Assembly (NCBI GenBank): GCA_028386065.3
Contig: JAKUCV010000910.1
Coordinates: 1-64,000, forward strand
Origin: Turnera subulata
Lineage: Eukaryota > Streptophyta > Magnoliopsida > Malpighiales > Passifloraceae
Direction of reading: 5' to 3'
DNA: 64,000 bases
Positions 58,476 to 64,000 of the stretch are shown one piece after another (positions within the stretch are counted from its first letter, which is position 1; each line of letters begins with the position of its first letter). The notes under the pieces are model-generated. The model was not told where the DNA came from and did not search any database. It saw only the letters and a program-made list of their open reading frames with translations. The position numbers were made by a program, and so were the translations under genes.

Positions 58476-59145
58476 GCAAATCACAAGTGTTTATTAGTGC
58501 CTTTGCCAAAGTTATAGCTAGGCACTAGTAGTGACATACATGGCTCCACTTTTTTAAGCAAGTTATTGTTATGTGGAGAAGATACACAAAGTACAGGGCA
58601 CACATGATATTATCATCCATCTAATTCTGTAAATAGGAATTTTTCCTCTTTCCGGGAGCCCAAATAGAATTTCGTTCCTCGAGTTCGTTTTGGTGGAAAT
58701 TGCCTAATAATATATATGACTGGTTCTAAACCCAAAACAATAATAATAAAAAAAAAAATGGTAGGGGTAATATTATCCGCGAATTAACTAATTCTTGATC
58801 CAGGCCATACATTAACTAATGTTCGAGCAATATCTGGCTATCCAGGACTATTGGGCCGTGCTCGTATCCTTTTGCTGGGTCCAAATCCTACATACTATTG
58901 GGTTCCAATAGCCCAACAACCCATATTCTATCTAACTAACCGGGCGGGTCTATAAAGGTCATTTCCCACAAAAGAGTCGGTAAAAGTCAAAACTTTTGAA
59001 GGATAATTAAGAAATCCACCCCAACAATTAACACCGTCGGGTATATATATAAACCCAAACCCATCGCCGCTAAAACAAGAACACACTTCCTTCTTAACTC
59101 TGGCACAGTCCCTGCCGCCGGCAAGCGAAACAAAACATCACCAAA
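58476..59145. other. Intergenic and promoter of importin-alpha-like gene A
   Basis: The TATA box GTATATATATAAACCC at 59041-59055 lies about 95 bp before the ATG. The same arrangement, preceded by CAACAATTAACACC, recurs before gene B at about 62590-62620. Confidence 0.6.
59041..59055 (+). promoter_or_regulatory. TATA box, importin-alpha-like gene A
   Basis: GTATATATATAAACC, just downstream of AACAATTAACACC. It is matched before gene B (see 62603-62620). Confidence 0.65.
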
Positions 59146-61755
59146 ATGTCGTCGACACCCAAGAAGTTATCCGATGGACTACTCCGGCTCCGAAACCCGT
59201 GGCCGGAGCTTGCGGAGAAGGCTCGAAGTTGCCGCGTAGAAGACAAGGTGGTGGAGATGAACAAAGTCGATAACTTCTCGCAGAACAAGTGTGGCGAACC
59301 CGAACCGCCACTGCTCCAGCAACACCCATTGAGCGTCTCTAAAACCCAGGTAAACAAGTGGGGAGGCTAGGTTTATTGTGCTTTGGTTTGGGGGTTAAAT
59401 TTTCTTTTGTTTTGTTTGTTAGTTTTTAGACGTTAATAATCCTCTCTTTTTCTTTTGTAATTTCATTTGCAGCCAGAGGGTCTGTCTCTTCATGTCCATA
59501 ACTTATGGTCCCCGGATAGGAAAACGCAGCTCGAATCCGCTGCACATATTCGAAGACTGACTTGTGGTATGCGCTCTTGTGATATAATAGATATATTTAC
59601 TCTGGCTGTTCTTGTTTGTGTGTATTTCTTTGTTTGTGTTATCTTGGTTAATGGCCGGTGATTCTGGCAGGGACTACCCCGCAGAAGATTGATGAGGTTA
59701 TAAAATCCGGGGTTGTGCCGCGGTTTGTTCAGTTTCTGACGATGCATTATCACCCTGATCTCCAGGTTTTTTTTTTTTTTGGATTGTGTGTATTTCTTTA
59801 TTGATCAGTTAGTGATTCTTTGAATTTGGTTGGTTGATTTTGGGCTGTTATTATTATATATGTAGTACGAGGCTGCTTGGTTGCTCACGAATCTTACATC
59901 CGGAACTCATGAGCAATGCAAGGTGGTTGTTGAATATGGCGCGCTTGCTGTTTTCGTGAAGCTTCTCAATTCTTACCCTAGTTACAATCTTCGAGAGCTG
60001 GTATAAGTTTCATATATAGCCTAGTTTCTTGTAATGGTCGTAGCTAGCTAGCTAGCTAGCTAGTCCCAGTAATTAATGGCCGTTGTTTACTTTTGTTGGA
60101 GATGATAATAATGTGACTGGTGGAGAAATTGTTTTGTGTGTTTAGGTTGTTTGGGCACTGGCAAATGTTGCCGGTGACACGATTGAATACCGTGATCTTG
60201 TGCTCAGACATGGAGCCTTGACTCCATTGTTGTCACTGGTGAAGGAAGATACAAGTCGTTCATTGTTGCTGAGGACTGTTACATGGGCACTGATAAACTT
60301 GTGCAGGGGCACCCCGCCACCTCCATTTGAGTTGGTACAGTTTTCTTTCCGCCTTTTGGGTTGAACTTTTTTCATTGTTGTTAATGGAAGTATATGTCAC
60401 TTGTGAGATTTGGGTGATGCAGGTGAGGCCAACGCTACCTGTACTTGAACTACTTTTGCATTCATCAAGTGACCGAGAAGTTCTAGAAAATGTTTGCCTA
60501 GTGATTTCCCGTCTTTGTAAATTGGGTACAAATGAAAAAATCCAAGCTGTGATTGAGGCAGGTGTCTGCCAACAGCTTGTTGCCTTACTTAAGTGAGTGT
60601 CACACCCATCTTTTGAGTCATCAAACTATGGCCCCAAATGCTAATTATTGAAGTAATTTCGTGGTTCCTTATATGTATTGTCGCAGAAAGCCTTCAGTTC
60701 CGGTTCTTCTTCCTGCGCTTAATGCGATTGGACATATTGTATCAGGGGATGATATCCATACTCAGGTGAAATGCTCATGGCTGTTTTGTTTTTGTTTTTT
60801 TATAACAGAAATCTACTTCAAGGTTGTAGCTCATTGGAAAAGTAATTAGACTAAACAAATAAGATTGTGACAAGGGAAGAATAGAAAACTTATAAATATG
60901 ATGAAACTCTTAAGGGGATTTCTATCAGAAGTGGAGATTTCCAGCTTACTATTAACTTTAGTTTCTTTCTCTTTTCAGTGTGTTATTGACCATGGTGCAC
61001 TTGCATGCTTCCCATGTCTGTTAACTCATCACAAAAAGGCTATTAGGAAAGAAATTTGTTGGATAATATCAAATATAACTGCTGGCAACAAAGAAAAGAT
61101 TCAGGTAAATATCTATTTGCAATAAGCTACAGAGTTCCTGCTTTAAGCTTTCCTGCATGATGAATTTGTTGTCTTAAAATAGAATTAATACCGCAGGCTG
61201 TTATTGAAGCTGGCTTAATCGGGCCTCTTCTTGACATACTTAGAAATGCGGAGTTCGAAGTTAAGACAGAGGCTGCCTGGGCTATCTCCAATGCCACTTT
61301 CGGTGCTACTGAGCAAATCAAGTATAACCAATGCCACTTCTGATATATTCATGAGTGTCTCTTATTTACTTTCCTTTCTTGATCTTACATTTTACGTGTG
61401 ACACAGGTATTTGGTGAGTCAAGGATGCATAAAGCCATTATGTGATCTCCTTTCATGCTCTGATCCAATGACAGTCATGGCATGTCTTCGAGGGTTGGAG
61501 AACATTCTCAAGGTTGGAGAAGCTGGAAAGTGTTCATCATCAGGGAACAGTGAATATCTTTATAATCCCTACGGCCAGATGATAGTTGATGAAGACGGAT
61601 TAGATAAGATTGAAAATCTCGTTAACCATGATAACAAAGAGATCTATGAAATGGCAGCTCGTATCCTTGATGCATATTGGTGGCCAGAAGGAGAGGATGA
61701 ATATTGGTGGCCAGAAGGAGAGGATGATTGGGTGGTTGTAGGAGAAATGGACTAA
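59146..61755 (+). CDS. Divergent importin-alpha-like armadillo protein, gene A
   Basis: Ten exons: 59146-59349, 59473-59566, 59671-59765, 59866-60000, 60146-60334, 60423-60592, 60687-60765, 60979-61104, 61197-61321 and 61407-61755, 521 residues. Armadillo repeats carry the W-x3-N pairs that bind classical NLS peptides: [46 protein letters not shown] and [32 protein letters not shown]...[10 protein letters not shown] is the importin-alpha C-terminal repeat. The N-terminus aligns with gene B, but the basic importin-beta-binding cluster is lost ([29 protein letters not shown] instead of Arg/Lys-rich). The tail has a 27-nt duplication giving [18 protein letters not shown]. Importin-alpha carries NLS cargo into the nucleus with importin-beta; whether this one can is doubtful. 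Confidence 0.88.
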
Positions 61756-62690
61756 CGGCAAGACCTCCGTTTTTCCACTACGCTGCAGCAGAGTATCATA
61801 TAGTTTCCTTATTATCTTTGATAAAATAAGGACCTAAAATTGGTTCTACTTATCCCTCATTTATATTTGCTACTAATATAATAGCTTTACTTCAACTTGG
61901 TTAAGTTATCTTACTTTAGAGGATAAAAATTTTCTCTCTCTCTCTTTTTTTTTTTTTGTTTCCTTACAAGACGTTTCAATTTTTTTGTCCTTCCCATTTC
62001 TCGGCTTTGACTAATTATCCCAAAAAAGAATCACTTCTGACCGTAAAGATTATATGATAGACTGAGATATTGAGCCTACTATGCAAGCCTCTAACATGTA
62101 ATGTAATGATTATAAATGGAAGTGAGCTTTCAAGATTTTAGATTGAAATGTCCTAATTTTTGGTGGTATTTAGAGTTATGAAATCTTCAAAATTCCTAAC
62201 CATATTGATTTCTATTCCATTTCCATGTTAATTCCGACTTTGGATTGAAACATCATAATTTTGGTATGGAATTTAGAATTATGAAATTTTCAAAACTCCT
62301 ACCTTCCCATGTTAGTTAGTTTTAAAGCTGAATTGTGGGCTTGGGATTAAAGACGACGTTGGTATAAAGTTAATCGAGGTTTATCGTGTCGTGGCATAGA
62401 AATTCATACCAAGAAGTCAACTCTTTAAAAAAGTTGGTTTCACTTTTTACCGTTTAGTCAACCAAATACAAAACAATTCGCATCATCAAAAAAATCGCGG
62501 TGGACCAGAAAACAAACTTTATCTGCATTTCTCCACAAACGGTCAAATAAACAAATCCATGTGAAGAAGAATAATAAACCCACCCAACAACAATTAACAC
62601 CCGGCATATATATATAAACCCCAAAAACCCCCGTCTCCACTTGAAACAAACACTCCATCATCAACCTCTCTCTCAAAACCTCTGGCAATA
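61756..62690. other. Intergenic between the tandem importin-alpha-like genes
   Basis: About 0.9 kb. It has a CT microsatellite near 61935 and partial direct repeats (GATTGAAAT/CATCATAATTTTTGG near 62140 and 62240). No coding signal. Confidence 0.6.
62603..62620 (+). promoter_or_regulatory. TATA box, importin-alpha-like gene B
   Basis: GGCATATATATATAAACC follows CAACAATTAACACCC, matching the gene A promoter in both motif and spacing. Confidence 0.65.
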
Positions 62691-64000
62691 ATGTCGTCGT
62701 CGAGATCCGAGAAGCAACCCCAGGGCCTCCGCCGCCGTAACCGCCGCAAGTTGGCGGCGGTAGTAGATGGGGAGGAGAAGGTGGAAATTCGTAAGAGCAA
62801 AGACGATAACGGCTTGCAGAAGAAGCGTAACAAACCCGAACCACGCCGCCGGACCCAGGAAAAGCCTGTCATAAGCGTCCCTAAACTCAAGGTAACAAGT
62901 TCTTTTTCTTTTCTTTTCCTCGAACATTTTCCATTTCTTTTTCTTTCCTTTATATGATTCTTGAATTGTTTGTGTTCTTTCTATTATTATTTGCCTGCAG
63001 CCAGAAGAATTGTCTCCTCATGTTGATGGGGTGTGGTCTGATCATAGCGTAAAGCAGCTCAACGCCACAAGAAATATTAGAAAGCTAGTAGCTTGCTCTG
63101 GTATGCTAATGCCTAATGCTTCTTTTTGTGATATCTTGGTGGTACTCTGTTTGTTTGGCAGTTGATCGTGTATGTGTATGTATCTGTTTGTTTATTTTTA
63201 TTTTGATTGGCTTGCAATAATTAATTTTGCAGGAAACCCTCAGGCGGCCTGTCAGGCGATCGAGGAGGTTGTACAGTCGGGGGTTGTGCCAAGGTTTGTT
63301 CAGTTTCTGACCAGGGATGATTTCCCTGAACTCCAGGTTGGTTGGATTTTTTTTTTTTGTGTGGTGTTATATAGTGAGCTAGAAATATTTAATGTGATTC
63401 CTCCAATTGGTGGGTTGATTAATTTAGGATGTTTAATTTGCGGGGATTTTTTATTATCATGTAGAAAGAGGCTGTGTGGGCGCTCATCAATATTGCATAC
63501 GGAAGTTCAGAGCATTGCAAGGTTGTGGTTGATCTTGGCGCGCTCCCCATCCTCGTGAAGCTTCTTGAATCTTCTTCCAGTAATGATGGTCTTCGGGATG
63601 ATGTAATTAGTTCTTCTGTGTGATAGTTGTAGCCCCTAGCTATATTGTGGTATAATTGGGTTGATTGGATAATAATTATTTGTTTTTGTTGGGTTGAAAT
63701 TATCTCTCTGTGTGTGCAGGTTGCTTGGGCACTGGCAAATATTGCAGGGGACACGGCTGAGTTCCGCGATCTTGTGCTCAGCAGTGGAGCTTTGCCTCTG
63801 TTGTTGTCACTGGTCAAGGAGGATACAAATCTTCCAATGCTGAGGACTGTTACATGGGCACTCTCAAACTTGTGCACGGGCACCCCTCCACCTTCATTTG
63901 AGCTGGTAGTTATCTAAATTTTGTTTTGCATTTTGCTCATGACAGTTATTGGAAGATTGTAACTCATGAAATTGGGATATGGGCTTGCAGGTGAGGCCAA
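62691..64000 (+). CDS. Importin-alpha-like armadillo protein, gene B (3' end outside window)
   Basis: Exons 62691-62891, 63001-63100, 63233-63336, 63465-63602, 63720-63905 and 63991 onwards; intron positions and phases match gene A. The N-terminus MSSSRSEKQPQGLRRRNRRKLAAVVDGEEKVEIRKSKDDNGLQKKRNKPEPRRR keeps a basic importin-beta-binding-like region (RRRNRRK, EIRKSK, LQKKRNK), unlike gene A. Armadillo repeats follow: [67 protein letters not shown] and VTWALSNLCTGTPPPSFEL, with the W-x3-N pairs. The protein is truncated by the window end. A functional NLS receptor is plausible. Confidence 0.88.

Noticed and set aside
1..64000. Search for CRISPR arrays, operons, phage or bacterial genes.
   Set aside because: The window is plant nuclear DNA with spliced genes; no regularly spaced repeats with unique spacers were seen.

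Overview
The window is nuclear DNA of a flowering plant, almost certainly a eudicot and possibly a woody one. It is AT-rich, its genes have many introns with GT-AG borders, and the families present are typical of plants. One assembly ambiguity (n) lies at 15561. Exon borders were placed by hand from homology, reading phase and splice consensus; no transcript data were available. Any family assignment rests on remembered family features, not on a search.

Left part (1-16.5 kb). The window opens with the 3' end of a GH3 beta-D-xylosidase gene on the + strand. An endosulfine/ARPP19-type PP2A inhibitor gene follows on the - strand in five small exons. Next comes a DUF295-type gene relic split by a TRIM retrotransposon that still has its target-site duplication, primer-binding site and polypurine tract. 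From about 8.5 to 12.3 kb a block is present in three direct copies plus a partial inverted one. Each direct copy carries a TATA promoter; the first two carry an exon for a tiny C2HC zinc-finger peptide, and the third is interrupted by a hAT-type MITE. Then come a small secreted DUF7731-type protein gene (+) and an intact single-exon DUF295 gene (-).

Middle (17-32 kb). A TRICHOME BIREFRINGENCE-LIKE polysaccharide O-acetyltransferase gene (5 exons, +), an AMSH3-like JAMM deubiquitinase gene (14 exons, +) and a subgroup-7 R2R3-MYB gene (3 exons, +; flavonol regulator type). The MYB leader has a duplicated 42-bp unit, and each unit carries a start-stop AUGUGA.

Right part (33.5-64 kb). An L1-type LINE that has ORF1 but no reverse transcriptase, bounded by a 17-bp target duplication (-); a TRM/LONGIFOLIA-type microtubule-associated protein gene (-); a DUF3511 gene (-); a plastid-type UPF0114 membrane protein gene (-) with a SINE in its last intron; a single-C2H2 zinc-finger gene with an EAR motif, GIS/ZFP5/6/8 type (-); a broken FAR1-related relic (+); a DUF1218 four-span membrane protein gene (+); and a tandem pair of divergent importin-alpha-like genes (+), the second cut by the window end.

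The genes are ordinary single-copy plant genes with no shared pathway; only the two importin-alpha genes and the zinc-finger copies are local duplicates. The most unusual signal is spread across the intergenic and intronic DNA. About ten insertions of only 11-20 bp, each an A- or T-tail with a few extra bases, are flanked by direct repeats of 9-20 bp. They look like extremely 5'-truncated products of LINE/SINE target-primed reverse transcription. The full-length SINE and the LINE in the same window have similar 3' ends.
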